DNA from: Pegoplata infirma
Taxonomy: Eukaryota > Arthropoda > Insecta > Diptera > Anthomyiidae
Assembly: GCA_963921195.1 (NCBI GenBank)
Contig: OY992536.1
Coordinates: 329,299,038-329,363,037 of the forward strand
Direction: 5' to 3'
Length of the DNA: 64,000 nt
The notes under the pieces were generated by a model. That model made no database searches. It was given only the letters and a program-made list of their open reading frames with translations, and was not told where the DNA came from. Below are positions 35,235-46,473 of this stretch, in pieces. The first letter of the stretch is position 1; each line of letters opens with the position of its first letter. The position numbers and the translations under genes are program-made.

Positions 35235-35667
35235 CCCTGTTCTCACGAGCAGCTAAAAACTGTTTTGAGAGATATTTGTTTTAATTAAAAAAAAGTGTTC
35301 AAACGTAATTTGACTCGTTTTATTTTGGTGTTTATGTTTTTATTTTGACATTTGCATTATCAGTTGATAAATATGTACAAATTTCAACAACAAACGAAAT
35401 TAAAATATTAAAATTATATTCATTAATTACACATATAACTGTTTATAATGTTCAAGAATTGTTTAAAGATAAAAATAGCACGATTTTTTTTGTATTATTT
35501 ACATTTTAGTAATAAACAATGTTGCCAATATTACTAAAATGCTTTAAAAATGCTGAACATACAAAAATACTCAATTCAACCCCTGGAATTCCGCTCGTTT
35601 TAAATCGTTTTAATTTTAAAACGAAAAATGTTGCTAAAAATGGTTTTTAGCTGTAAGTGAGAACAGG
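35235..35667. mobile_element. MITE, CCTGTTCTCAC ends
   Basis: The ends CCCTGTTCTCACGAGCAGCT and GCTGTAAGTGAGAACAGG, followed inward by AAAAACNGTTTT, are flanked by ATA. Length is about 430 bp. It lies in the 34077-37207 element. Confidence 0.6.
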
Positions 35668-36230
35668 ATATTAGACACATTTTGTAAAATATATTGTTTT
35701 TTTATTAATTGCTTAAAAAACACTACTTTGTTGTTAACACATTTTTTTGTTTAAATTTTAATTGAATTATTAATTTTGATTAAATTTTCCTGCAGGAAAA
35801 GGGTGTTTCTCGATCCGAAATCATATATCCCGTGACTGATGAAAACGGCACATATCACTAAAATGCCACGTTTTTATAATCACGTGACAGAAAAAAATTG
35901 GACTTATAATTGAACTGTCTCAAAAAAACTTATCCCTAAGCCGGGACAATAGGACAAAACCAAATTTCCAAACTTTTACAAATTATAAAAACTTTCCTAG
36001 TCCCATTTATATTTTTTTGAGTTTTATAGTAAAAAAATTCATTAAAAATGATTTTAGAAAAAAAAAAATTCATACATTTTGTTTTAATTTTCGGACATAA
36101 AAATTGATTGACACTTTTTTTCGTTTTGAAAATTGTCTAACAGTGCGTTTACATTGGAATTTTAATCTTGTAAAATGCGATTTTATTCTACTTTGTAATC
36201 TGTACCGTTTACATTGAAATTTTTTACACT

Positions 36231-36467
36231 TGAAGGGCTTACTGCAAGAACTTGATAAGCAACATTTTATTTTTTCCTGTTTTTCGCCTTCTGCTGATGT
36301 TCCATTGACAGATTTTTTGCAGAAGTCTTGCTTTAACCCTTCGTACAAGTATATTGAGAATAAAAGTTCTGCAAAAGTTCTATTTTCTACATTATTTTAA
36401 AAGTTTTAAGGCAAAAAGCACCATAAAATGAAATGTTGCTTATCGAGTTTTTACAATAAGCCCTTCA
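36231..36467. mobile_element. MITE, TGAAGGGCTTA family, copy 2
   Basis: 237 bp, nearly identical to 18015-18250 in ends and interior (CCTTCTGCTGATGTTCCATT, GCAGAAGTCTTGC). It lies between ATTTTTTACACT and TTTGATAAGATTAAAAT, which themselves look like arms of a decayed foldback. The 92-codon reverse frame here only spans this MITE. Confidence 0.85.
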
Positions 36468-37365
36468 TTTGATAAGATTAAAATTGGCATTTTAAATAAC
36501 AAGTTGGTAATAAATGTGTGTGACTTAGATAAAAACCGCTCTTGCTACATACGTAATTAAAATCGCTACTTTAAGCAAGAAAATTCTTTGTTGACAACAT
36601 TCTTTAAAAATGTATTCTCGATATTAATACTCTCCTACTCTCTCTTTTTCTCCTTTTTTTTTGTTTTAAAAAACGGAAAATCCAAATTCTCAAACACATG
36701 TATTTTACAACACAAGGATATTTTATGATCGTAATATTTTATTGTTATACAAATGGTAGTTCTAAGATGATGTAAATTCTACATTGTAGAATAAGAATAT
36801 TATATTAAAGAAAACATTTTAAGGTCTCGTTTTAATTTTAAAAAAATAATACAATTTTAAAGAAATTGATTTAGATATAAAAATTCTTGTGAAAAAACAA
36901 TAAAATTATGGTCTCAACCTAAGCTTTTTATAATCCAATTTTTTTTTTAAATCTTTTAATTTTTTGATAAATTTTGTACCAAAATGGTCTTATCTTAGAT
37001 TTTTAAACAAAATTGTATATATATTTTTTTCTCAATTTTTAATAACAAAAATTAGTAGAAAACCGGTAAAAAATCAGTATTTAGTAATGGTCACTTATAA
37101 AAAAAACGTACTAAAAACTAAAATTATACTGTAAATTAGTAAAAATGTAGTAAATTTAAAGTTATAACACATTTACTGTATTTTTTACTGTAGGATTTCT
37201 ATGAGTGTACAAATGACATATAAAATTCAAAAACTTTTTAAAATTACTTCTATTAGTTTGTTGCGGAAATGGTGATATGAAGTCAAACTCAAGAATTTCA
37301 GAGGAAGTTTTTCGGCTTTGCCTTAATTTTAGGTTGTTGTTTAAAGCAAGAGTTAAAAAATATAT

Positions 37366-37786
37366 TTGCTGTGTTTTTCAATAAGTGGATTTATTTTCTG
37401 ATTAATCTTGTTTTGCTTAAAAAAAATATTTTAACATACTAAAACTAATTTGGAATATTTTTTTCCGTAACCTACAATAAATTTGCAATTATAATCCGAA
37501 AAAAATAATGAACAAATTTGGAAAATGAGAAAAGTTATAAATAAAACAAAATTAATCCAAAACGGATTTATTAAATCCTAAAATTTATTTGGATTTATTT
37601 TGATTTATTTATAACTTTTTTAAGTTTCAAGATTTTTTTATTATTTTTTAGGATAATAATTGCTTATTTATCGTAGATTATGCAAAAAAATATTCCAAAT
37701 TTGTTTTGGCATTTTAATTTATTTATTTATTTTGAACTAAATAAGATTAATCCGAAAATAAATCCACTTATTGAAAAACACAGCAA
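37366..37786. mobile_element. MITE, TTGCTGTGTTTTTCAATAAG family, complete
   Basis: Both ends are intact (TTGCTGTGTTTTTCAATAAG and CTTATTGAAAAACACAGCAA). The arms pair along nearly the whole 421 bp. This is the reference copy for 12776-13171 and for the 91-bp remnant at 46944-47034. Confidence 0.9.
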
Positions 37787-37950
37787 TTGTCATACATATA
37801 GCATATACTTGCATAAGTAAAAGTATAAATAAGTAAACACGTGTTTTTTATACGATTTATTTACATATAGACTTCAAATGATGCATTTTAATATTAGTTA
37901 ACAAAATTATAAAGACAATCCATTAGATTGTTAATAAAACTATTAAAAAA

Positions 37951-38922
37951 CAAGTAGAAAAATTAAATTCGACTTGGTCGAATCTATGAATACCCTCCAC
38001 AATGTTATCTGATAGTAATTTTCTTAAAAAAATTTCAAAAAATTGCATTACAAATTTTTTATTAAAAATATGTATATTATTTTGAGTCAAACTTTCTTTT
38101 AATCAATCAAATTTTTTTGAGTGTAAAATTTTTTTGACTGTCAACATTTTTTTGAGTCTGCCATTTCATAAAAAAAAAAAAAAATTATAATGTGTACATT
38201 TTTTTTTGAGTGTAACATTTTTTTTTGAGTGTAAATATTTTTTTAGTGTACAATTTCTTTGAGTAACAAATTACTTTGTAAAATATTTTTGTTGTTTTAT
38301 ACCTATATGTAATACCAAAAAAAACTATTTCACATATTTTCCTCTTTTTTTTATATTACCATCCTCTTCTTTAAAAACCAAAAACAAATTAACATTCAAT
38401 CATACTCATACTTTATTTGATTTTTTCCCGTTACATACAGTTACACTAACAATAACAAAACAATAACAAATATTTACTTGTCTAACAACTAAACTGCACC
38501 CCACGACAAGAAAACAAACAACAACAAGTTTTACAAAACTGGTATTTCACCATGCTTTTAAAACTTGTTTAACGAGTTTTCAACAGTTTAAGGTGAAACA
38601 AATCTGAAATTCAGTGCTTTGCTTATAACTTTTGAACCACTGAACCGATTTTTCTGAAATTCAAAACCAAACAGCCATGAGGAACGACAAATATATATGC
38701 TAAGCTTCAGCCCCCTCAGAATTGTCTTTCGCAAGTTAAAGTGGTTTTAATCTTGTAAATTCGAAAAATGCCCTTGCCGAAATTTACTCTTTTGCTCATA
38801 ACTTTTGAACCACTGGACCGATTTCACTGGATTGCAATACCAACCTGACCCGGTAAATGGAGAACATATATGTCAAACTTCAGGAGCCTCCGTAAAGTCT
38901 TTCAAAAGTTAGCGTGTTTTCA

Positions 38923-38953
<31 letters not shown>

Positions 38954-39107
38954 GACGGACGGACGGACATCGCTAGATCGACTTAAAATCGATCAAGGAT
39001 CATGAATATATATACTTTATGGGGTCCTAGACCAATATTTCGATGTGTTACAAACGGAATGACAAACTTATATATACCCTCTATCACTAGAGTGGAGGGT
39101 ATAAAAA
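37951..39107 (+). mobile_element. mini-me-like element, short-array sister copy
   Basis: It aligns end to end with 8981-10807 but has only six or seven GACA and four to five GACG units (38925-38968). The order is: head CAAGTAGAAAAATTAAATTC, GAGTGTAA repeats, TTTGAACCACTGAACCGATT, array, ATCGCTAGATCG, TATACTTTATGGGGTCC, GGAGGGTATAAAA. It shows the probable pre-expansion state. Confidence 0.85.
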
Positions 39108-39213
39108 TTAAAATCTAAAAACTAAACCAAACAAAAAAAAACATAAATTATTAACCCAAAGAAACAAATTCATTTGTTTTTTTAAATCTCTCACTTTGGT
39201 TAACATTGTACAT

Positions 39214-40323
39214 TAGAGTGTCCCTTATTTTGGAAATGTTGGAAATCTTGAGACGGTACCCGCTCATTTTTTTCCTTTTGACTTAAAAATAACTCAGGAA
39301 AAATTTTACGCCCCTAGGACCACGCCTTCCCTACGCGACGGGGCCTTAAAGAGCGGGGCCTAAAAAATCATTTTTCCATACAAACCAAAAAAATTTTTTT
39401 TTTATTTTTAATTTTTTTGTTATTAATTATTATATTACTTGGTTTGCTTATTCACGACAAAAAATTTGATTTTGGAGGGATAAGTCTTTCAGCGCTAAAA
39501 AATTTTTCGCAAAAAAAAAATTTGGGCGGCCGGGGTCCTACAGTAAAAAATTTTTAAAAAATATTTTTTTTTAGTTTTGACCAGCAACGGTTTTAGTTGC
39601 TATGTTGCTTTAAATGATATATATTCCAAAAAAAAAATTATTCATATCTGTGACATCTTTATCTTTTTCGAAAAAAAAAATTTTGAGCCGTAGGAATCCT
39701 ACGGTAAAAAATTTTTAAAAAATATTTTTTTTTAGTTTTGAAAAGCAATGGTTTTAGTTTTTATGTTGTTTTTAATGATATATATTCCAAAAAAAATATT
39801 ATTCATATTTGTGACATTTTTATCGTGTATCGAAAAAAATCATCAATGCATTTTTTACCCTTTTTTAGAACACGATTAAGATGTCACAGATACAAAAAAT
39901 ATTTTTTTATGAATATATATCATTTAAAGCAACATAGCAGCTAAAACCGTTGCTGGTCAAAACTAAAAAAAAATATTTTTTAAAAATTTTTTACTGTAGG
40001 ACCCCGGCGGCTCAAAATTCTTTTTTTGCGAAAAATTTTTTAGCGCTGAAAGACTTATCCCACCAAAATCAAATTTTTTGTTGTGAATAAGCAAACCAAG
40101 TAATATAATAAATAATAACAAAAAAATTAAAAATCAAAAAAAAAATTTTTTTGTTTGTATGGAAAAATGATTTTTTAGGCCCCGCTCTTTAAGGGCCCGT
40201 CGCGTAGGGAAGGCGTGGTCCTAGGGGCGTAAAATTTTTCCTGAGTTATTTTTAAGTCAAAAGGAAAAAAATGAGCGGGTACCGTCTCAAGATTTCCAAC
40301 ATTTCCAAAATAAGGGACACTCT
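39214..40323. mobile_element. Mutator-like palindromic foldback, 9-bp duplication
   Basis: The ends TAGAGTGTCCCTTATTTTGG and GGACACTCT are flanked by the 9-bp repeat ATTGTACAT (39205-39213 and 40324-40332). The outer arms (about 39214-39560 and 39985-40323) are close to perfect inverses. The left inner part contains a direct duplication of about 160 bp (GTTTTAGTT...ATGATATATATTCC twice). It is non-coding. A 9-bp target and long inverted repeats are Mutator features. Confidence 0.8.
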
Positions 40324-40952
40324 ATTGTACATGGTATTTAAAGGAGACCGGATCACCGAATAAAAAACTATGAACGTACTTTTACTCCATGGAGGGTCCA
40401 GTTTCACATGTATATCCATTTATTCATGTGTTAGATTTTTTTCCAAGAAAATTGGTTAATATTTGGGAGGCTATGTGTAAACAAAAAAATATATTTTCAG
40501 TTATATATAAAAACTTATTTTTTTTTTACACTAAACTAACAAAGTGAGAAGGATGAAATTTAACAATGTGTTAGTGCATATCAATGTCCTTAACATATAT
40601 TTTTTCCGGAAGAAATGGCTGGAAATTCTCAAGGATATTAAAGGACAAATTTTTGAAAGGACCTTATTGATATCCTTTTAACCTGATATGACAAAACGAA
40701 CATGTTTAAAAAATTGAGGAAGCTTTCCTCTTTCATTTTCTTTTTATCTCAGTATCGTAGGATAAGTGGAAATATTTTTTTTTTTTTTTTACTTTAAATG
40801 TCCTTGAAAACTTTAAAGTCCTCTAAAAAGGACAAATGATCACCGAATGAAAAACTGTAAATGCAGTTTTACTCCAGAGGGGCTCTACTTTCAAGTGTAT
40901 AAGGTCTCGTTCTGGTGTTAAAAAAAAAGTTGAAATTTGTCTTACAGTGTTA

Positions 40953-41739
40953 TACTTTACAATTAACTTTTTATGAATTTTCCTTATATTGCACGACCTT
41001 TTGACCTTCGAAAACCCCTAGTAAAATTCGATGCTTAAAACTTTTGTAGAATACTTTAACCCTTTAAACCCACGTGTTAATGGTTTTCTATGAGGGTTTT
41101 TGGAAAATGGACTAAAATGACCCCTAAAAATACGAGATAGAGGGTTAATATGTTCTAAGAAAATAACCGTCAAAAAATTTCACTGCATACATTAATTAAC
41201 TTTACTTAGCTCAGAACTTGCTTAAATACTTTTTTTTTTCACTTTTTCCAAACGCTTTTGGAAAAAAATCCACCATTTTTCAATAAAGGATATTTTTGTA
41301 TTTTCCACATTAATAATCCGGTTTTACCCAAATTTGGCAATAATATATTCCTTATAAATATCAATTTACGTATCAAGTTTTGTTACGATCGGACTATTTT
41401 TGTTGAAGTTATAGCGTTTTTAGGAAAAAGGATATATGGCAGGACCTAGAGTCCTTACTTCGATTAAGCTTAAAATTTACATACATGTTGCTAGTTGTAT
41501 ATGTATCCGAATGACCACTTTTTGTTCTTTTGCGGACATTATTATAGCTGAAATAACATTTTTAAGTTTCAGAAAACATGGGAGGGAGGCGTGTCCTTGC
41601 ACCGATTTTCCCAAAAATTCATATTTTTCTTAACTAAGGTATTTGCTGTTAGTGTACCAAATTTCAAAAACGCCTGACCACTCCTTCTATTTTTGCCGAT
41701 TTTAACATGGGAACAAAGCACTGTGCGTCCTCGAGCCAT
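40953..41739. other. Intergenic or repeat-derived, no gene
   Basis: AT-rich sequence without a convincing frame or inverted repeat. The block ACAAAGCACTGTGCGTCC (about 41713) has a reverse counterpart near 31720-31745, so this may be a decayed outer arm of the 33-41 kb structure. Confidence 0.4.
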
Positions 41740-42440
41740 CCTCAGTGACGGAGCGATGACATGTCAGAGTCACACCTGACATCCACAAGACATCTCTATG
41801 TACTGGGTTGGGGACAGTTTCATACAAATTTTCAAAATGTCCTCACTCAAAGTCAGCAGTGGTCAGGGCTGACCTTCTGGGGACATGTCACCTAAGACTT
41901 CTTTGGGGAAATGTCTGACACAGGTCATGCGAAAATACAAAAAATTTTCGTATTTCCTTTAGTTTTTACTATTATCCATTTTCCTTTATAAATTATCTTT
42001 CTCATATTTAGAAAAAACTTTTCGCCTTTTTTAGTCCCAACTGGATTTGAACCTGGAACCTCCAGTTTATTAGTCCCCACACCTAACCACTTGTTCCAAA
42101 CTTTATTTTTAAAATTGTTTGTCTATTTATTACTTTTATTTTACTTGTTAGATTTTGATTTTATTTTAATTAAGTCGATAATATTGCCATCTTTTTCTTG
42201 GAAATTGAAGAGTTGCCCAGATTTACAATTATAATTTAATATATATACTGCTATTCTGAAGACATTTCCTTTTAGACGTCTTAGAGGAATTGTCCACACT
42301 CTTAAAGCAAACATTCAGAGCTGACAATGTTAGGACATGTCATCAAGGATTGCCTATGATTTGTCAGAACCTGAAGACATTTCCTCAAGGAATCACTGTG
42401 GAAATTTCCTCAGTGACACATTTTCCAACTGGGAGTATAT
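41740..42440. mobile_element. Decayed foldback rich in GACATGTC, with a tRNA-like insert
   Basis: Imperfect inverted blocks pair 41879-41924 (GACATGTCACCTAAGAC, GGGGAAATGTC) with 42258-42300. ATGACATGTC occurs near both outer edges. Between them on the minus strand lies a tRNA-like segment (42035-42105). The boundaries are approximate. Confidence 0.4.
42035..42105 (-). mobile_element. tRNA-like (SINE head) segment
   Basis: On the minus strand TGGTTAGGTGTGGGG is followed about 35 bases later by a perfect box B, GGTTCAAATCC. The spacing suits a tRNA or SINE promoter. A regular cloverleaf with anticodon stem and matching acceptor stem is not evident, so I call it a SINE head rather than a tRNA gene. 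Confidence 0.4.
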
Positions 42441-42449
42441 CAGTATATA

Positions 42450-42880
42450 GGACTATGTTTTCTTTACATCTGAGGTGTATGGTATGTCCACAAACTTTGT
42501 AGAAAATATTATGGTTAATATTTTTGTGGAACATTTAAAACCTCCAACTCCCTCTCATCACGGTATTTTTTGGCTCTATTGTAACAAATCGTAAAAAACA
42601 ACCCGAAAAGGGGGAGGTAGGGGATGAAATGTTCTTTACATCTGAAGTGTAGGGTATGTCCAGAACCTTTGTAGAAAATGTTATGTCAAAAATTAACACA
42701 AACACCAAAATTACAAAATAATAATAATTACAAAATAATAAAAATTACAAAATAATAATTGCCCTTAGTAGGCAATCTTGAATTTGACTGATTTTGGGTG
42801 TTTCTGTTAAGGTTTGAGCTTTAGTGTGTTCTGGTATAAACAGTAAAATATTATGGCCAATATTTTTGTGGAACATTTTA
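42450..42880. repeat. Direct repeats, about 175-bp spacing
   Basis: The text TTCTTTACATCTGAGGTGTA ... GGTATGTCCAC ... CTTTGTAGAAAATATTATG recurs at about 42628 with few changes. AATATTTTTGTGGAACATTT recurs at about 42860. It looks like a decayed tandem duplication. Confidence 0.55.
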
Positions 42881-42984
42881 TCCCCGCGCTCCGCCTATTT
42901 AGGGGTGTTTTTTGCGATTTGTTAGAATTGAGACAAAAATTACAGTTATGTGGAGGAGTTATGTGGTTAATATGCTCCGAAAAA

Positions 42985-43190
42985 ATATACTCGTAACACC
43001 TTATATATTGTGTTCTGGTATGCTATATTTTATACCTTACTCGTATGTTTTGCTACAAATTAGATCAATTATTTTATACCTTACTGGTATTCTATGTCAG
43101 AATGTGGATGCATTACTTTGAGTCTCATTCCATTTTAAAATCATCAATGCTGCAATGTATTAAATAAGCTACCTTATTTTACACGTATGT
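42985..43190 (-). mobile_element. MITE, CCCAGCAAAACTT family, internal fragment
   Basis: It matches the reverse of the family between about 200 and 50 bases from the left end (ACTCGTAACACCTTATATA, TACCTTACTGGTATTC, ATCAATGCTGCAATGTAT). Both termini are missing. Confidence 0.7.
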
Positions 43191-43329
43191 ACTTTCAAAA
43201 AAAACACGGATACATTTTTCTTTAGTAAATTTTAAAGCGTTTTTGGGAGGTAATTTCACTACTTTCCTAATATCTTGAGTTATGTACATCCGATCAACTC
43301 GCGATGAAAATCAAATTTAAGTTAATCGC

Positions 43330-43610
43330 TGCATTTAAAAAAGTTTTTTATTTATCGCAAAAGTTCATACCCTTACAAAGATAACAAAGTGGATTTCATA
43401 AAAATCTGTGGGCAAACACCGAACTTATAAAGACTTGTATAAAACTATGCATCCCTTGTATTCTTTATTTATTTTTTTGAAAAAACATTTTGTTTTTTGT
43501 GTATTGTTTTTTATAATTGATCACGACTTTGGCGATAACCCATAGATTTTCATCAAACCGACTTTGTTATCTAAATAAGATTCAAAAATTTTAAGAGGAA
43601 TTATAAAAAT
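43330..43610. mobile_element. Imperfect foldback
   Basis: AGATAACAAAGTGGATTT...AAAAATCTGTGGG (about 43379-43415) pairs with CCCATAGATTTTCATC...GACTTTGTTATCT (about 43538-43573). There is no coding potential and the ends are not defined. Confidence 0.45.
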
Positions 43611-43663
43611 AATCATCATTCAAATTTTGATTTTTTTGCTCAAATAACGCATTTTTGTCATAT

Positions 43664-45191
43664 GAGGCATTCCACACCAAATGTTCAGCAAAAAAAAGTG
43701 ATGTCATGTCAATATGAAATCAATTGCAGAGTATTCGCCCTTAGGTCACTATTAAATAACACAAATAAAATTTCAGTTTTTTCAAAAAGTGGGCTTTGTA
43801 GGCATGGTCCAAAATTGAAAATTTTAGCATTTTTTGCCTTAGTATCTTTATTTCAATAATTATGCCAATAAAATGAAACACAGTGATGTCTTTAAAATAA
43901 AAGTTTTTTATAGATTTTTGTATGGGCTATCGATTAAAAAAATAAAAAGTGGAAAATTTTCAGAAGAAGTTCTGAATTTTTTAAATTTTAATTTAAACTT
44001 TATTTATCAAAAAACATGCCACAATTTTATTTCTTTTTTAAATGTTTTAAAATTAGTTAAGGTGTATATCTATCTGTTCTGAAATTTTCAGAGATGCTTT
44101 TTTCCTTGTTTTCGAGAAAAAAAAATGTTGAACATTGCACTATGCTAATAACACTGTGCAACACCCAAAATCGGAATGGGATGAAACCATCATAAAATCT
44201 AGCTCTGACCTAAAAAAAGGCCTTGTGGGTTTTGTTATGGAAAACGTCAGCTTTCATTTGCTTTTGGTTTCATCCCATTCCGATTCCGAAAGTTCGATTT
44301 TGTATCACTGTGTAATTTACAATAATGGGGTATATTACGTATGCGAATGAGTAATATTAACTCTTAAAAACATTTAAAATAGAGATGTTTTGGTGGGTGA
44401 TTTTTTTTTTGACGATCACGCACGCTCACGAAGGAAAAGTTTTAATCACGCACGATTTTTAATTTTCCTCACGTTCACGCACGCTCACGTGAGTAGAAAA
44501 AATATTGTCACGGGCACGATACTCCCGTGAGCGTGACTAACCGTGAGCGAAATATTTTATCATGCGTGATTAAAATAATTTCCATGGTGAGAGCGCGTGA
44601 TGGTAAAAAAAAAACTTTCCCACGATCACATCTCTATTTTAAATGTTTTTTAAGAGTTAATATTACTCATTCGCATATGTAATATACCCCATTATTGTAA
44701 ATTATTAGCATAGTGCAATGTTCAACATTTTTTTTTCTCGAAAACAAGGAAAAAAGCATCTCTGAAAATTTCAGAACAGATAGATATACACCTTAACTAT
44801 TTTTTAAACATGTAAAAAAAAAATAAAATTGTGGCATGTTTTTTGATATAAAAAGTTTAAATTTAAATTTGAAATATTCAGAACTTCTTCTGAAAATTTT
44901 CCAATTTTTATTTTTTTAATCGATAGCCCATACAAAAATCTTTAAAAAACATTTATTTTAAAGACATCACTGTGTTTCATTTTATTGGCATAAATATTGA
45001 AATAAAGATACTTAGGCAAAAAATGCTGAAATTTTCAATTTTTGACCATGCCTCCAAGGCCCACTTTTTAAAAAATCTTAAATTTTATTTTTGTTATTTA
45101 ATAGTGCCCTAAGGGCGAATACTTTGCAAATGATATCCTATTGAAACCACCATGGTTTTTCTGTAGTGGAACAGTTGGTGTGGAATGACTC
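43664..45191. mobile_element. 1.5-kb palindromic foldback, GAGGCATTCC family
   Basis: The ends GAGGCATTCCACACCAAATG and GGTGTGGAATGACTC are flanked by ATAT (43660-43663 and 45192-45195). The arms pair over about 700 bp each; the centre (44400-44630) is rich in CACGCACGCTCACG-type words. The uninterrupted target is present at 49.06-49.20 kb. A 161-bp insertion sits in the left arm. Frames of 65-71 codons are only arm readings. Confidence 0.9.
44152..44312. mobile_element. 161-bp MITE with TAA duplication
   Basis: The ends are CACTGTGCAACA and, inverted, CACAGTGATACA. Inner arms AATCGGAATGGGATGAAACC pair with the reverse. It is flanked by TAA (44149-44151 and 44313-44315). The opposite arm of the host palindrome reads straight through. 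The ends resemble those of the 33.4-41 kb element, which also has a 3-bp TTA target. Confidence 0.8.
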
Positions 45192-45380
45192 ATATGTATG
45201 CTAATTCATCGTAATCTAATGATCTGATTGGAAAATAATGTTTGTACAATTTGTTGCAAACACCATTCTCTCTAACATGTTTTATTGCGAGTACATCAGA
45301 TCATGGACGTATACAGGGGGTGGACACAGGGGGCACGTGCCCCCCCCTTTCGATTTGAAAAATTTTAATATTTAACACAC

Positions 45381-45926
45381 ACACTCAAAAAATTATGTTA
45401 GTAAAATCAACTGAAAATGTCAGTTAAAAAAACTACTTTGTAAGTTGTTTTGGGGTCAACTACTTTTTCAGTTAAATCAACTAACAATGTTAGTTATTTT
45501 AACTGAAAAAAAACAACTGACTTATGTAGTAAAAATTACTAGCATTTGTAGTCAAACCAACTAATATGTAGTAAAAATAAAATAAACAATATATTTTTTT
45601 TCTCAAAAAATTTTTCAGAAAAAAAAAATGAAGACCAAATTTTTTCCAAGTTTTTTTTTAAAGTTGTGAAAAAAAACGAATTTTTTTTTGGAAAAAACTT
45701 TGAAAATTTTTCAGAGATAAAAAAAATAATATTAACTACTTTAAATAACTGTTACTACATTACAGTACTTTTTTGTTAGTTATTCAAAAAAAAAGACGTA
45801 AAATAACTAACAGAAATAGTTGTTTGATATTTTTCATACAGAAATAACTGACTTTGTAGTTGAAAACAACTAACTACTGTAAAATATACAAACAACTAAC
45901 ATGTAGTAACTTACATACTTTTCATT
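45381..45926. mobile_element. CACTC-type MITE
   Basis: The left end is ACACTCAAAAAATTATGTTAG. Internally ACAACTAAC/GTTAGTTGTT words repeat on both sides, and the right side ends near ACATACTTTTCATTC. It matches the arms of 22375-24739. Just upstream (45305-45360) is a GC-rich GGACACAGGGGGCACGTGCC segment that may be the end of another element. Confidence 0.6.
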
Positions 45927-46130
45927 CAAGAAAAATACATAAGTGTCTAAATATTTGGTTTAAAAAAAAAAAGATTTTAGTTTTTTTTTATAAAAATTCT
46001 ACAGTTTGACCTAATTTCGTTTTTAGAATGTCATGTATATCGAAATATCAGTTAAATATGTTTAAAAAACACATAATATTGGTTTTATCTTATAAATATT
46101 ATGCATCAGGATCATAAAATAAATTTCTAT

Positions 46131-46443
46131 AAAGGTGCTTTCACACGAGAAAGAAATCTCGATAGAAAAATCGAAAATTTGTCATCTCTAGCATTCTTAA
46201 ATATCATCTCTAAAAAAATACATTTTGTTTTCGTTATAATTTTTTACAAAATACAGACTTCAAATCAAAAATAATTACGTAATATTCCAAAATCCTGTAC
46301 CATTGTCAAAAAAAAGATAAGTAATAATACGTTTTAGAGGAATTTGATTTGACACAACTATTGAAAAAGTCAAATTCACAGGTTCACAGTGTCGTGTTTT
46401 GGTCCATGTCTAGTAGATTTCTCTCCCGTGTAAACGCACTTTA
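46131..46443. mobile_element. MITE, AAAGTGCGTTTACACG-type ends
   Basis: The left end AAAGGTGCTTTCACACGAGA pairs with the right end, which inverted reads AAAGTGCGTTTACACGGGAG; GAAATCT follows on both. Length is 313 bp and there is no coding potential. Confidence 0.6.
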
Positions 46444-46473
46444 AAAAAAATTCAAACTATAAGATTCTAAATC

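Larger units (their letters stand above)
34077..37207. mobile_element. CACTC-ended element, 3.1 kb, TA flanks
   Basis: It has perfect inverted ends of at least 22 bp (CACTCATAGAAATCCTACAG...), flanked by TA (34075-34076 and 37208-37209), consistent with a Tc1/mariner-type target. ACTAAAAA/TTTACTAAC words are repeated near both ends. It contains two smaller inverted-repeat elements (35235-35667 and 36231-36467). I see no transposase despite its length. Confidence 0.75.
33454..40949. mobile_element. 7.5-kb inverted-repeat element with 0.6-kb arms
   Basis: The ends CACCGTACAACA and, inverted, CACTGTAAGACA are flanked by TTA (33451-33453 and 40950-40952). The arms 33454-34071 and 40332-40949 pair over most of 600 bp (AACACCAGAACGAGACC, ATTCGGTGATCA and GGTCCAGTTTCACATG blocks). 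The 3-bp TTA target recalls PIF/Harbinger, but no transposase is visible. The interior is filled by other elements: 34077-37207, 37366-37786, 37951-39107 and 39214-40323. Confidence 0.75.

Noticed and set aside
36070..36348. 92-codon reverse frame with many Cys and Lys residues
   Set aside because: It lies across a MITE (36231-36467) that has a near-identical copy at 18.0 kb, so its composition reflects the repeat.
42035..42105. A tRNA gene on the minus strand
   Set aside because: A perfect box B is present, but the anticodon and acceptor stems cannot be drawn. It is listed as a SINE-head-like segment instead.
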